Below, piece by piece: positions 7,823 to 16,826 of a stretch of DNA of 59,074 nt. The number at the start of each line of letters is the position of its first letter. The stretch's first letter is position 1. The stretch comes from Flavobacteriaceae bacterium. Its GTDB lineage: Bacteria; Bacteroidota; Bacteroidia; Flavobacteriales; Flavobacteriaceae. The translations under genes were made by a program, and so were the position numbers. Where the stretch lies: NCBI GenBank assembly GCA_026988355.1, contig JALSLK010000031.1, positions 1 through 59,074 of the forward strand, read 5' to 3'. Under the pieces are notes generated by a model. That model did no database searches and was not told the DNA's origin. It saw only the letters and a program-made list of their open reading frames with translations.

Positions 7823-8404
7823 ATGCCAAAAGTAAAATTATTTGATGAGAATGAAATCCTTAAAAAAGCGATGGAACTCTTTTGGAAAAAAGGATTTCAT
7901 GCAACTTCTATTCAAGATTTAGTGACTTTTTTAGGCATTAGCAGATCGAGTATTTACGATACTTATGGCGGAAAAAATGAATTGTTTAATAAATCTTTTC
8001 AACTTTATATAACAACAAATGTCGTTGGTTTTACAAACTTTTTAAATCAACAGAAAAATGTTAAAATTGGACTTAGAAAATTATTCCAAATGGCCATCGA
8101 ACAATCGGTTACTGATACAGATAAAAAAGGTTGTTTTGTTGTAAACACAACAACCGAATTGGTACCTGGTGATATTAAAATTCAAAATGTTATTAAAGAA
8201 AATAAAGACGTTTTTGTAAGTCTATTTTATAATTTTCTTTTAAAAGGGGAACAAAATGGCGAAATTACAAAAGGAAAAAATCTTAAATCTATTGCTAGTT
8301 TATATTTTACTTTATACAATGGCATCAAGGTAATTTCCAAAGTGCAATCCAATTCTAAAGAATTACTAAATTCTGTGGATACTGTCTTAACTTTATTGGA
8401 CTAG
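7823..8404 (+). CDS. TetR/AcrR-family transcriptional regulator
   Basis: 193 residues. The N-terminal TetR helix-turn-helix is clear: ILKKAMELFWKKGFHATS, then IQDLVTFLGISRSSIYDTYGGKNELF (about 12-55). The C-terminal ligand domain contains KGCFVVNTTTEL, the pattern of TetR_C regulators related to those controlling oxidoreductases and drug responses. Its own promoter and that of the upstream ABM lipoprotein carry the same GGAA-N6-TTCC operators, so it most likely represses both. The effector is unknown. Confidence 0.9.
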   Translation: MPKVKLFDENEILKKAMELFWKKGFHATSIQDLVTFLGISRSSIYDTYGGKNELFNKSFQLYITTNVVGFTNFLNQQKNVKIGLRKLFQMAIEQSVTDTDKKGCFVVNTTTELVPGDIKIQNVIKENKDVFVSLFYNFLLKGEQNGEITKGKNLKSIASLYFTLYNGIKVISKVQSNSKELLNSVDTVLTLLD

Positions 8405-8518
8405 TTTTGTGAAAAATTATTCCATACATTTACTATATAGATGATTGTGTTATTATTTTCGAGGTTTTAGAATACTTATAATAAATTACAAATTTTAATA
8501 ATCATTTTTTCATAATCA

Positions 8519-9562
8519 CTATTTACTAATTGCATCTATTGGTGTACCATTTAAAGATTGAGAATTCCACGAACCAGAACCTGAATCAAATTGAAAAAAA
8601 CCATAAGCGTTGGTACTTGTATACACTAAAACATTTAAACTAGATCCTATTGCACCAATAGGTGTTCCATTTAATGTTTGAGAACTCCACGAACCAGAAC
8701 CTGAGGCAAATTGAAAAAAACCATATGCATTAGTATTTGTATACACAACAATATTATTGTTTGAACTTGCTCCACCAATTGGTGTGCCACTCAAAGATTG
8801 AGAGTTCCATGAACCAGAACCAGTATCAAATTGAAAAAAACCATAAGCGTTAGTATCTGTATATACAACAATTTTATTATTTGAACTTACTGCGCCAATT
8901 GGTGTACCACTCAAAGATTGGGAGCTCCATGAACCAGAACCAGTGCTAAATTGAAAAAAACCATACGCGTTGGTATCCGTATATACAACAATATTATTGT
9001 CAGAAGCAATTGCACCAATTGGTGTTCCGCTTAATGCTTGAGAACTCCATGAACCAGAACCAGTGTCGAATTGAAAAAAACCATAAGCATTGGTATTTGT
9101 ATAAATAACAATAATCGTACTTGTCTTACTTTTTGCTTTAATTGTGGCTGGCAAATTGGATACATTAATATTTTCTGCATATAACGCATACGGATTACTC
9201 ATCAACTGAGTAGTACCAATTGAAGTATAAGATGTCCCTCCAGTTGGATCGATTTCTACTTTTAAAAATTTTATGTTTTCTCCCCATTTTATAGAAGAGA
9301 ATGTACCAATCGAAGCTGTTCCTTTCCCTATATTTAAATTAAACAATCCTTGTGCATTGGTAGTTTTTATATGTGTTTCCGAATACACAACCGTACCAGT
9401 TACAAAATTATCTAATAGAGAAATTTTTACGCCGATATTTTGATTTACAACTGCTAAACCACTTGCATCTATAGCTACAGCTTGATAACTTATTCCTTGT
9501 GGAGCTTGAGCAAACAGAAAGGAAATACTAAATAAAAAAATAAATAAAATACTTTTTTTCAT
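8519..9562 (-). CDS. Secreted protein with five 40-residue tandem repeats
   Basis: 347 residues with signal peptide (LFIFLFSISFLFAQ). Residues 20-130 form a domain common at the N-terminus of exported Bacteroidota proteins (APQGISYQAVAIDASG, FLKVEIDPTGGTSYT, LMSNPYALYAE). Residues 151-347 are five near-identical units of 40 residues with the core YTNTNAYGFFQF and GSGSWSSQSLSGTPIGA. Five units of this size with one Tyr/Phe-rich and one Trp strand would suit a five-bladed beta-propeller of lectin type; this is inference. No T9SS sorting domain is present, unlike its upstream partner 5 bp away, with which it is probably cotranscribed. Confidence 0.75.
   Translation of the reverse strand: MKKSILFIFLFSISFLFAQAPQGISYQAVAIDASGLAVVNQNIGVKISLLDNFVTGTVVYSETHIKTTNAQGLFNLNIGKGTASIGTFSSIKWGENIKFLKVEIDPTGGTSYTSIGTTQLMSNPYALYAENINVSNLPATIKAKSKTSTIIVIYTNTNAYGFFQFDTGSGSWSSQALSGTPIGAIASDNNIVVYTDTNAYGFFQFSTGSGSWSSQSLSGTPIGAVSSNNKIVVYTDTNAYGFFQFDTGSGSWNSQSLSGTPIGGASSNNNIVVYTNTNAYGFFQFASGSGSWSSQTLNGTPIGAIGSSLNVLVYTSTNAYGFFQFDSGSGSWNSQSLNGTPIDAISK
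8522..9112 (-). repeat. Five in-frame 120-bp tandem repeats
   Basis: Four full 120-bp units and a 111-bp last unit inside the 8519-9562 gene. Units differ by scattered, mostly third-position changes and a few residue swaps, so the array is a recent, still homogeneous expansion. Recombination could change the unit number without breaking the frame. Confidence 0.9.
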
Positions 9563-9567
9563 GACGC

Positions 9568-10023
9568 TTATTTTTTAATAATTTTAATTGTTTTAATTTT
9601 TGGATTCTCAGTCTTAATATAATAGATACCAATAGCTAAATTAGTTACATCTATTTTGCTGTTTTTTATTTTCTGAAAAGCTACTAATTTACCAGTAGCA
9701 TCGTAAATATATATTTTATGGAATGGAATATTTGTAGAAAAGTGAAGCGTCTTTTGTGTTGGATTTGGAAAAATATTAAAATCATTTGAAAAAATTTGTT
9801 CATCTTCACCTAAAGTAAAAAATTCAATTCGTGATACAACAGCAATAATACCAGAATTTGCTTTGTCCATATTTACTGGATTTACATAAACCTCACCAAC
9901 AGTAAATATTAAATTATTTGTATTAAAAGCACCACTATTAACAGAAGATATATTTTGACCTAACACACAAATCGTCATAAAATTTATAATAAATAATAGT
10001 AAGTGTTTCATCTTGTTTAACAA
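9568..10023 (-). CDS. Small T9SS type A sorting-domain protein
   Basis: 151 residues. A signal peptide (about 1-22, ICVLGQ) is followed by a short segment, VNSGAFNTNNLIFTVGEVYVNP, of the kind found in flavobacterial surface proteins. From about residue 82 it has a T9SS C-terminal domain: NIFPNPTQKTLHFS, KIYIYDATGKLV, IDVTNLAIGIYYIKT and a basic end. This domain directs secretion and cell-surface attachment by the gliding/PorSS system. The cargo part is under 60 residues, so function is unclear. The start could be Met5 (10011). A -7 box TAAATTTG lies at 10059-10066 on the minus strand. Confidence 0.82.
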   Translation of the reverse strand: MLNKMKHLLLFIINFMTICVLGQNISSVNSGAFNTNNLIFTVGEVYVNPVNMDKANSGIIAVVSRIEFFTLGEDEQIFSNDFNIFPNPTQKTLHFSTNIPFHKIYIYDATGKLVAFQKIKNSKIDVTNLAIGIYYIKTENPKIKTIKIIKK

Positions 10024-10180
10024 TTTTATATTAAGATATATGTAATTTTATTCGTTGACAAATTTAATTTAAATAATTAATTATACCTATTTTTTCATTT
10101 GATTCTTCGTTATCATTTAGAAAAAAAATCTATCTAAATTTCAGAATAGATGTTTTTTAGTTAAAATTAATTATTTAAAC

Positions 10181-10188
10181 TACATTTG
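10181..10188 (+). promoter_or_regulatory. -7 box of pheS (TACATTTG)
   Basis: TAnnTTTG 24 bp before the pheS ATG. Confidence 0.5.
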
Positions 10189-10212
10189 CAATCTTAAACC
10201 AATTAGAATACG

Positions 10213-11232
10213 ATGTTAGACAAAGTAAACAAATTAATAAGTGATGTTAAGGCATTTAAAACGACAAGTAAAGAAGAAATTGAAGCTTTTCGTATTAAAT
10301 ATTTAGGTAGTAAAGGAATGTTAAAAGATTTGTTTAACGAGTTTAAACAAGTAGATGCTTCTTTAAAAAAAGATATTGGTCAAGCATTAAACAATTTACG
10401 TAATTCTGCTACGAATAAAGTGAATGAACTCAAAGATAGTTTAGAACAAAATACGGAGCAACAATTTATTTATGGCGATTTAACAAGACCTTCCGAACCT
10501 ATCGAACTTGGTGCAAGACATCCTATATCGATTGTAAAGAATCGGATTATTGAAATATTTTCTCGTATTGGTTTTAATGTTTCTGAGGGTCCTGAAATTG
10601 AAGATGATTGGCACAATTTTACAGCTTTAAATCTTCCTGAACATCATCCTGCTCGTGATATGCAAGATACGTTCTTTATTGAAACAGATCCTGATATTTT
10701 ATTGCGCACACATACTTCTTCGGTACAAGTTCGTTATATGGAAAACAACAAACCTCCTATTCGAACTATTTCTCCTGGTCGTGTTTTTAGAAATGAAGAT
10801 ATTTCTGCTAGAGCACACTGTATTTTCCATCAAGTAGAAGGTTTATACATCGATAAAGATGTTTCTTTTGCCGATTTAAAACAAACGCTTTTATATTTTA
10901 CCAAAGAAATGTTTGGAAAATCTAAAATTAGATTACGTCCTAGTTATTTTCCTTTTACAGAACCTAGTGCTGAAGTAGATATTTATTGGGGATTAGAAAC
11001 CGAAGTGGATTATAAAATTACTAAAGGTACTGGTTGGTTAGAAATTATGGGCTGTGGTATGGTGGATCCTAATGTTTTAAAAAATGTAAATATTGATGCC
11101 AATGTATATTCTGGCTTTGCCTTTGGTATGGGAATCGAACGTATTGCCATGTTATTATACCAAATACCAGATATTAGAATGTTTTATGAAAATGATATTC
11201 GCTTTTTAAAGCAATTCAAATCTGTATTGTAG
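10213..11232 (+). CDS. pheS: Phenylalanine--tRNA ligase alpha subunit
   Basis: 339 residues, the usual bacterial length. It charges tRNA-Phe as an alpha2-beta2 enzyme. An N-terminal coiled-coil tRNA-binding arm (about 1-85) is followed by the class II catalytic core: [50 protein letters not shown] (motif 2) and [12 protein letters not shown] (motif 3). pheT is not adjacent in this window, as is common in Bacteroidota. Confidence 0.97.
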   Translation: MLDKVNKLISDVKAFKTTSKEEIEAFRIKYLGSKGMLKDLFNEFKQVDASLKKDIGQALNNLRNSATNKVNELKDSLEQNTEQQFIYGDLTRPSEPIELGARHPISIVKNRIIEIFSRIGFNVSEGPEIEDDWHNFTALNLPEHHPARDMQDTFFIETDPDILLRTHTSSVQVRYMENNKPPIRTISPGRVFRNEDISARAHCIFHQVEGLYIDKDVSFADLKQTLLYFTKEMFGKSKIRLRPSYFPFTEPSAEVDIYWGLETEVDYKITKGTGWLEIMGCGMVDPNVLKNVNIDANVYSGFAFGMGIERIAMLLYQIPDIRMFYENDIRFLKQFKSVL

Positions 11233-11267
11233 TTTTTTTTAGAAACAAGAAGAAAGACTGGAAACTG

Positions 11268-11304
11268 AAAAAAGGTTAAATTTCGTAGAAATTTAACCTT
11301 TTTT
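11268..11304 (+). terminator. pheS terminator
   Basis: A long perfect stem, AAAAAAGGTTAAATTTC with GAAATTTAACCTTTTTT, and a 3-base loop (GTA). The A/T flanks allow it to serve the opposing dodecin gene too. Confidence 0.85.
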
Positions 11305-11354
11305 GTATTTAACATTTCTTTAGTTTAATAAAGAGATTAAGTAATATTGTATTA

Positions 11355-11555
11355 TTATTTTACTTCAAAAGTAATTTTTACATTTACTCTAAATTCCGAT
11401 ACATCTCCATCTTTTACAACAACACTTTGCGATTGTACAAACGCCGATTTCATATGTTTAACACTTTTTGAAGCATGTTTTATTGCTTTTCTAGTTGCAT
11501 CTTCCCAACTTGAATCTGAATTTGCCATTACTTCGATTACTTTCATTACTGCCAT
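11355..11555 (-). CDS. Dodecin
   Basis: 66 residues, the full dodecin length. The pattern VMKVIEVMANSDSSWEDATR, KAIKHASKSVKHMKSAFV, then VSEFRVNVKITFEV matches the family, which forms hollow dodecamers binding flavin (or CoA/FMN) for storage and quenching. The Trp typical of the flavin-stacking face is present only as W17 in SSWEDA; the usual position is after the helix (here MKSAFV), so ligand preference may differ. Convergent with pheS, monocistronic. Confidence 0.88.
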   Translation of the reverse strand: MAVMKVIEVMANSDSSWEDATRKAIKHASKSVKHMKSAFVQSQSVVVKDGDVSEFRVNVKITFEVK

Positions 11556-11645
11556 AGTATTTTAATTTTATTTATTAATATTATTTTTGTAAATATAATC
11601 ATTTTTTGATTTTTTCACTAAAAAAACATAAAATACTATCCTGTA

Positions 11646-11706
11646 ATACCAATTCAATTTCAAAATGCGCTAAATAGATTTGAACTATTTTTATGTGGAG
11701 TTGGTA
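11646..11706 (+). repeat. Dispersed repeat, copy A (61 bp, internally deleted)
   Basis: Begins ATACCAATTCAATTTC and ends TGGAGTTGGTAT, the two ends of the full element at 20591-20751. About 100 bp of the middle is missing, with the join at a TATG/GATG-like short direct repeat. Confidence 0.8.
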
Positions 11707-11792
11707 TAAACTCAAATTTAAGTCAAAATTTAAAACTTATTAACAAAACTGCAAGTTATACATAAAGTAACATTAAATTAACATTGCAATAG

Positions 11793-11800
11793 TATTTTTG
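11793..11800 (+). promoter_or_regulatory. -7 box of the phosphate transporter gene (TATTTTTG)
   Basis: TAnnTTTG 26 bp before the ATG at 11827, downstream of repeat copy A. Confidence 0.45.
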
Positions 11801-11826
11801 TTTTATATAAATATAGTAACTCAAAT

Positions 11827-14115
11827 ATGGAAAATCCGTACATTTTAATGATTGCAGCTTTAGCATTACTTGCTATTGTTGATTTAATTGTAGGTGTTAG
11901 TAATGACGCTGTAAATTTTTTAAATTCTGCCATTGGTTCTAAGGTAATTAGTACTCGAAACATCTTAATTATTGCTAGTTTAGGTGTCTTTGTTGGTGCA
12001 GCAACATCGAGTGGTATGATGGAAGTGGCTCGTAAAGGTATTTTTAATCCTGGCATGTTTAATTTTCAAAATATCATGTATATTTTTATGGCTGTAATGA
12101 TTACCGACATTTTATTATTGGATGTTTTTAACACACTTGGCATGCCAACTTCTACAACGGTATCTATTGTATTTGAACTTTTAGGTGCTGCTGTTGCAAT
12201 GGCTTTAATAAAAATTTCTGCCGATCCTAATCAAAATATCGATGCTATCTGGACGTATATAAATCATAAAACTGCTACCAAAATTATATTTGGTATTTTA
12301 CTCTCTGTTGCTGTCGCCTTTACAATTGGCGCGATAGTCCAATTTATATCGCGATTACTTTTTAGTTTTAATGTAGAAAAACAAAAAAGTATTACTGCTA
12401 TTATCTTTGGTGGTTTTGCATTAACTATTATTTCTTACTTTATATTTTTTAAAGGGTTTAAAGGAACTTCTTTTTATAAAACATACGACGTTAAACACTA
12501 TTTAGAGAATAACTTATTTCAAATATTTGGTATTGGTCTAACAGTTATGACTTTAATTTCATTTTTAATCTCTAAGTTTACCAAGATAAATATTTTACAT
12601 GTTATTATTGGTATTGGTACTTTTTCTTTAGCCTTGGCTTTTTCGGGAAATGATTTAGTAAACTTTGTTGGCGTACCTATTGCTGCCTGGAATTCTTACG
12701 AAGCTTGGCATAGTTCTGGTATAGAAGCAACAAAATTTTCTATGGAAATTTTAGCTAAAAAAGTTCCTTCTAATACATTATTACTCTTATTTGCTGGTTT
12801 AATTATGGTACTTACAATTTGGTTTTCTAAAAAAGCAAAAGAAGTTATTAAAACAGGAATCGATCTATCTCGTCAAGACGAAGTAAATGAAAAATTTCAG
12901 CCAACTACTGCTTCAAGAATTTCGGTTAGAGCTGCAATGGGTTTAAATAAAGTTTTCCAACTAATTGTTCCTAAACCAACACAAAACTGGATTAATTCTC
13001 GTTTTGAAAGACCTGTTATTGCCTTACCAAAATCTAAAGAATACGAAATGCCTGCATTTGATACGATTAGAGCTTCTGTTAATTTAATCGTTGCTGGTAT
13101 TTTAATATCTGTTGGTACTTCTTTAAAATTACCTTTATCTACTACTTATGTTACATTTATGGTTGCTATGGGTACTTCTTTAGCAGATAGAGCTTGGGGA
13201 AGAGAAAGTGCCGTGTATAGAGTTGCTGGTGTTTTAAATGTAATTGGTGGTTGGTTTGCGACTGCTTTAATCGCATTTACTGCTGCTGCAATTGCTCTAT
13301 ATTTAATAAATCTTGGTGGTATTGTTTCTATTGCTATTTTGTTGATTACTGTTACTTTATTAATTAGTCGTAACTATATTAAATATGCTCAAAAACAAAA
13401 AATAAAAAAAGAAAAACGCAAAATTAATAGAAATGAGTTGATTAGCATTAGTGGTGTTATTGAAGAAAGTTCTAGTCATATTTCGGAAGTGGTTAAACGT
13501 GTTAACAAACTATATACTAGTGTTGCTAAAGATTTGGCTTCGCACGATTTAAACAAACTTAAAAAAACGGATAAACATGTAAGTAAATTGAATGATGAGG
13601 TAGACCAGCTCAAAGACGAGGTTTTTTACTTTATAAAATCTTTAGACGATACTTCTGCAGAAGCGAGTAGGTTTTATATTTTAGTTATTGGCCATCTACA
13701 AGATATTTCTCAAGCGATTAGTTACATCTCAAAATCCAGCTACAAACACGTAAATAACAATCATAAAAACTTAAAGAAAAGTCAAATTACAGAATTAAAA
13801 GGTATTGATTCTCAATTGGATAAAATTCTAACGCAAATTGAACTTGCTTTTGAAAAAAACAATTTTGATAATTTTAGTGAAATTCTTCTTGAAAAACAAG
13901 AACTGTTAAATCATGTTTCTACAGCAATCGAAAAACAAGTACTTCGCATTCGAAAAGATAAAACGGAAACTAGCCCTAAGAATACAACACTATTCTTCGG
14001 AATTTTATTAGAAACGAAAGATTTAATCACTTCTATTATGGAGCTACTAGAATTGTATCAAGAATTTGATTTAGGTATTAAAAAAGCGGAAGCACAAGAT
14101 AATGCGATAATATAA
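11827..14115 (+). CDS. PiT-family inorganic phosphate transporter with C-terminal PhoU-like domain
   Basis: 762 residues. The two inverted PiT signature halves are visible: VGVSNDAVNFLNSAIGSK near residue 22 and FSGNDLVNFVGVPIAAWNS near residue 275, plus LPLSTTYVTFMVAMGTSLADRAWG near 435. There are about ten hydrophobic segments up to residue 520. Residues about 535-755 form a soluble, helical, lysine/glutamate-rich domain like DUF47/PhoU. PiT transporters move phosphate with H+ or Na+ across the inner membrane; the fused domain is seen in other Bacteroidota PiT proteins and may regulate uptake. No pst or pho genes nearby. Confidence 0.9.
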   Translation: MENPYILMIAALALLAIVDLIVGVSNDAVNFLNSAIGSKVISTRNILIIASLGVFVGAATSSGMMEVARKGIFNPGMFNFQNIMYIFMAVMITDILLLDVFNTLGMPTSTTVSIVFELLGAAVAMALIKISADPNQNIDAIWTYINHKTATKIIFGILLSVAVAFTIGAIVQFISRLLFSFNVEKQKSITAIIFGGFALTIISYFIFFKGFKGTSFYKTYDVKHYLENNLFQIFGIGLTVMTLISFLISKFTKINILHVIIGIGTFSLALAFSGNDLVNFVGVPIAAWNSYEAWHSSGIEATKFSMEILAKKVPSNTLLLLFAGLIMVLTIWFSKKAKEVIKTGIDLSRQDEVNEKFQPTTASRISVRAAMGLNKVFQLIVPKPTQNWINSRFERPVIALPKSKEYEMPAFDTIRASVNLIVAGILISVGTSLKLPLSTTYVTFMVAMGTSLADRAWGRESAVYRVAGVLNVIGGWFATALIAFTAAAIALYLINLGGIVSIAILLITVTLLISRNYIKYAQKQKIKKEKRKINRNELISISGVIEESSSHISEVVKRVNKLYTSVAKDLASHDLNKLKKTDKHVSKLNDEVDQLKDEVFYFIKSLDDTSAEASRFYILVIGHLQDISQAISYISKSSYKHVNNNHKNLKKSQITELKGIDSQLDKILTQIELAFEKNNFDNFSEILLEKQELLNHVSTAIEKQVLRIRKDKTETSPKNTTLFFGILLETKDLITSIMELLELYQEFDLGIKKAEAQDNAII

Positions 14116-14215
14116 AGCCGAGTTCTATTTAAGAATTCTATTTAATTTAAAAATCCATATCATTAAACTTGATATAGCTTTTAACCCGAGTTCTACTAAT
14201 AATTCGTTACAGTTT

Positions 14216-14364
14216 GTATAATATTTCAAAATGCGCTAAATAGATTTGAACTATTTTTATGTTTTACAATCTTGAAATTTCAAGCATAGCATAGCTATAT
14301 TTAAAGTGCAATAAAACGTGAAATGATAAATAATTTATAGCGTATTTTGATGTTGAGTTGGTAT
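14216..14364 (+). repeat. Dispersed repeat, copy B (nearly full)
   Basis: Matches copy D from TTTCAAAATGCGCTAAATAG to TGTTGAGTTGGTAT; the left end is degraded (the CCAATTCA part is lost). It occupies the middle of a 412-bp non-coding stretch (14116-14528), which otherwise holds two hairpins and a short direct repeat CCGAGTTCTA (about 14118 and 14186). Confidence 0.8.
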
Positions 14365-14396
14365 TATAGGTTAATGAATAGGAAATAAAGTAATAA

Positions 14397-14429
14397 AAAA
14401 TCCATTTTGTCTTAGACAAAATGGATTTT
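14397..14429. terminator. Bidirectional terminator
   Basis: 15-bp perfect stem, AAAATCCATTTTGTC with GACAAAATGGATTTT, and a 3-base loop, between the phosphate transporter gene (+) and the convergent small gene at 14529 (-). Confidence 0.75.
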
Positions 14430-14473
14430 AAATATATGTATAGTAGTACAATACTATCAACAATCTAAGTTTT

Positions 14474-14510
14474 ACCTAAAATTCGTTTACAGTTTAAATG
14501 AATTTTAGGT
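14474..14510. other. Inverted repeat ACCTAAAATTC / GAATTTTAGGT
   Basis: 11-bp perfect arms (14474-14484, 14500-14510) with a 15-base loop, just past the stop of the gene at 14529. It is probably part of its 3' end structure; no clear T-tract follows. Confidence 0.4.
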
Positions 14511-14528
14511 CGAATAGATTATTATTAC

Positions 14529-14837
14529 TTATAAAGTTTCTTTAGTTGCTGCTGCTTTAGACTTTCCTGCGCATGAAGCTTTTGATTTTCCTGCACATGA
14601 TGCTTTTGATTTTCCTGCACAAGAAGTTGCTTTAGCACTTTTTTTACCAGCACAACAAGCCTTTTTATCTTTTTTACCATGACAAGAAGGTGTTGCTTTT
14701 GCAGTTGCAGTTACAGTTGCGCTTTTTTCAACTGTATATTCTGTTTTTACATCTTCTTTTGTTGTTTTTGTGCTTTGTGCATTTGAAAATGCCACAAAAA
14801 ACAATCCGAATGCTAATGTTAAAATTATTTTTTTCAT
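14529..14837 (-). CDS. Small exported Cys/Lys-rich repeat protein
   Basis: 102 residues. The signal peptide (KKIILTLAFGLFFVAFSNAQ) is clear. The rest is Thr/Lys-rich, then a low-complexity tail with CHGKKDKKACCAGKK followed by three tandem 8-residue units of SCAGKSKA type (24-bp DNA repeats). The regular cysteines and one His suggest metal binding or disulfide cross-links; this is inference. I know no named family. The next gene upstream on the same strand also encodes a small exported metal-ligand-rich protein. Confidence 0.65.
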   Translation of the reverse strand: MKKIILTLAFGLFFVAFSNAQSTKTTKEDVKTEYTVEKSATVTATAKATPSCHGKKDKKACCAGKKSAKATSCAGKSKASCAGKSKASCAGKSKAAATKETL

Positions 14838-14938
14838 TTTGAATGATTTTTAAGGATTAAAATTTTTATAAAAATAAACTTTATTACAATACTCTTTAGA
14901 TATTATATGTTAAAAATATTGAACTATAATGTTAAAGT

Positions 14939-15187
14939 TTAATGGTCGTGACCAGAATGATCTTCGGATTTTGTTTCTGTTTCTCCTGCCTTCTTAGCTT
15001 TCAATTCCATTTTACAAACAGGACAATTTCCAGGTTTTGTATAGCTTTTACCCTTTTCACAATCCATTGGACATTGGTAAATTTCTGTTGCTACTTCTTT
15101 TTTTACTTCTTTTTTTTCAGATTTACAAGATGTAACTGAAAAACTCATTGCAAAGATTAATACAATAATAATGGTTATTCTTTTCAT
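14939..15187 (-). CDS. Heavy-metal-binding-domain lipoprotein
   Basis: 82 residues. Lipobox SVTSC (Cys21) after a hydrophobic signal. The core YQCPMDCEKGKSYTKPGNCPVCKMELK is the heavy-metal-binding domain (YQCPM...CPxCxM) found in copper/heavy-metal efflux and CusB-type proteins, and the tail is His-rich (SEDHSGHDH). It probably binds Cu or a similar ion at the membrane. No efflux pump lies beside it. Confidence 0.85.
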   Translation of the reverse strand: MKRITIIIVLIFAMSFSVTSCKSEKKEVKKEVATEIYQCPMDCEKGKSYTKPGNCPVCKMELKAKKAGETETKSEDHSGHDH

Positions 15188-15273
15188 TTTAGTACGTTTT
15201 ATTTTATTCTTAATATATTTACGTGAAAATTACTATTTTATTTTTAGTATTTACATATATAACGTAACATTTT

Positions 15274-15969
15274 TTATTTTATTTTTTTTAAAACTTTTCT
15301 ATTTGTAATTAATTTTAACAAACTCATTTCCCTTCTTGCATTTTGTTTTAATTTTTTAGTTGCAATATGGATTATTTCTTCTTCAGATGTTTTAATATTA
15401 CCAGATTGATAAATTGGATTTGGATCGTATTCTATCATTAGTTGAATTGCTTTTGTTTGATCTTCTCCTACTAGTTCTTCACATAAAATTAGCGCCATAT
15501 CAATTCCTGCTGACACTCCTGCCGAAGTGATATACTTACCGTCTTTTACCACTCTTTCATGTGTTGGTATTGCATTATTTTCTTTTAATAATGGGATTGT
15601 TTTCCAATGAGATGTTGCTTTTTTACCATTTAGCAAACCCGTTTTCGCTAATAATATAGAGCCCGAACAGACGGATGTGGTAAATTGTGTGGTTTTATCT
15701 ACTTGTTTAATCCATTCTAATGTTTTGTTATCTTTCATTACATTAATAAATGAAATTGTAGCTCCTGGTATTAATAATATATCTGCTTCTTTTACGTTTT
15801 TAAAATTATATTTTGCTTTAAATGTTAAAAAGCCTGTATCCGATTTAATTTCTCCTTTTTTTTTAGCTACAAAAAAGACTTCTGCATTATCTATATTGGA
15901 CAACACTTCGTATGGTCCAATGGCATCTAATGCTGTAATTCCATTATAAATTAGAATTGCTATTTTCAT
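15274..15969 (-). CDS. DJ-1/PfpI-family protein (isonitrile-hydratase-like)
   Basis: 231 residues. DJ-1/PfpI fold signatures: IAILIYNGITALDAIGPYEVLS at the start, ADILLIPGA, and the nucleophile elbow TSVCSGSILLAKTGLLNGKKATSHW (Cys about 100), followed by the Asp in SAGVSAGIDMAL. This is the subgroup of isocyanide hydratases and of the GlxA/AraC N-domain, but it has no AraC DNA-binding domain. Its start overlaps the stop of the upstream hydrolase by 4 bp, so the two are translationally coupled. Confidence 0.85.
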   Translation of the reverse strand: MKIAILIYNGITALDAIGPYEVLSNIDNAEVFFVAKKKGEIKSDTGFLTFKAKYNFKNVKEADILLIPGATISFINVMKDNKTLEWIKQVDKTTQFTTSVCSGSILLAKTGLLNGKKATSHWKTIPLLKENNAIPTHERVVKDGKYITSAGVSAGIDMALILCEELVGEDQTKAIQLMIEYDPNPIYQSGNIKTSEEEIIHIATKKLKQNARREMSLLKLITNRKVLKKIK

Positions 15970-16826
15970 TTTATTTTGTTTTTATTTTGAATAAATTTTA
16001 GGCTTTCATTTACGACCTCTTTATTCCAAAGCATACGATAATGACCTATCTTTTTAAAAGGTTTTAATATTACTCGATTTATTTCTTTTGCAATTTCTAT
16101 TGCATTTTTATACGGTATTACTTTATCAGATTTATCATGAATAATTAACATTTCCTCAAAAGATACTTTTTTTAATCGATTTATAATAGTCATTTTTGAT
16201 AAATCTTCTTTCATAATATCTTTTACCCAGAATGCAACATGTTTAAATATTGTATTGTTAAAACCGATAAACTGTTGAAATTCTAAAAATATTTCTTTCA
16301 ACCTATTATTTGCTGATAATAAAATTATTTTATCTGCTTTATTGTTTGTCTCGGATAATGCAAATGCGATTACTGCAGATCCAAATGAATGTGAAATAAC
16401 ATGAAATGGCATTTTTGGATTAATATATTGCAACAAATCTTTAAATGCATTTTTGCAGTCATATAAATTGGTGTGTGTACCTTTTGTATTTGCATGTGCT
16501 GGTAAATCGAAGCTAATTACACGATATTTTTTTTTTGCAAATTCGAATGCAAAACGTGTTAAACTACCTGCATTGCTATTCCATCCATGTACTAAAAAAA
16601 TAAGTTTACCATTTGGATTTCCAAATTCGTAACAATGTAATTCTTCTGCGTTTTTTCGTTGAATTTTAAACTGTTTTGCTTTTAAATAAAAATCCGTTTC
16701 TATTTCTTTTATTTTTTTAATTCTTACTTTTTGAAAAATTTTAACAGCTATTTTCCCTCCATATTTTGGTGCTATATAAGATAATAAATTAAGGTAATAT
16801 TTTATAAATTTTAAATAAGTTTTCAT
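15966..16826 (-). CDS. Alpha/beta hydrolase
   Basis: 286 residues. GKLIFLVHGWNSNAGSL (oxyanion region), the nucleophile elbow VISHSFGSAVIAFAL (Ser about 146), EMLIIHDKSDKVIPYKNA (catalytic Asp) and FKKIGHYRMLWN (His) form the triad of a cytoplasmic alpha/beta hydrolase. The substrate is not evident. It overlaps the DJ-1 gene by 4 bp. The N-terminus resembles other flavobacterial hydrolases with a long lead helix. Confidence 0.83.
   Translation of the reverse strand: MKTYLKFIKYYLNLLSYIAPKYGGKIAVKIFQKVRIKKIKEIETDFYLKAKQFKIQRKNAEELHCYEFGNPNGKLIFLVHGWNSNAGSLTRFAFEFAKKKYRVISFDLPAHANTKGTHTNLYDCKNAFKDLLQYINPKMPFHVISHSFGSAVIAFALSETNNKADKIILLSANNRLKEIFLEFQQFIGFNNTIFKHVAFWVKDIMKEDLSKMTIINRLKKVSFEEMLIIHDKSDKVIPYKNAIEIAKEINRVILKPFKKIGHYRMLWNKEVVNESLKFIQNKNKIK

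Noticed and set aside
8522..9112. CRISPR-like array
   Set aside because: The 120-bp units are contiguous, in frame and coding; there are no spacers or cas genes.
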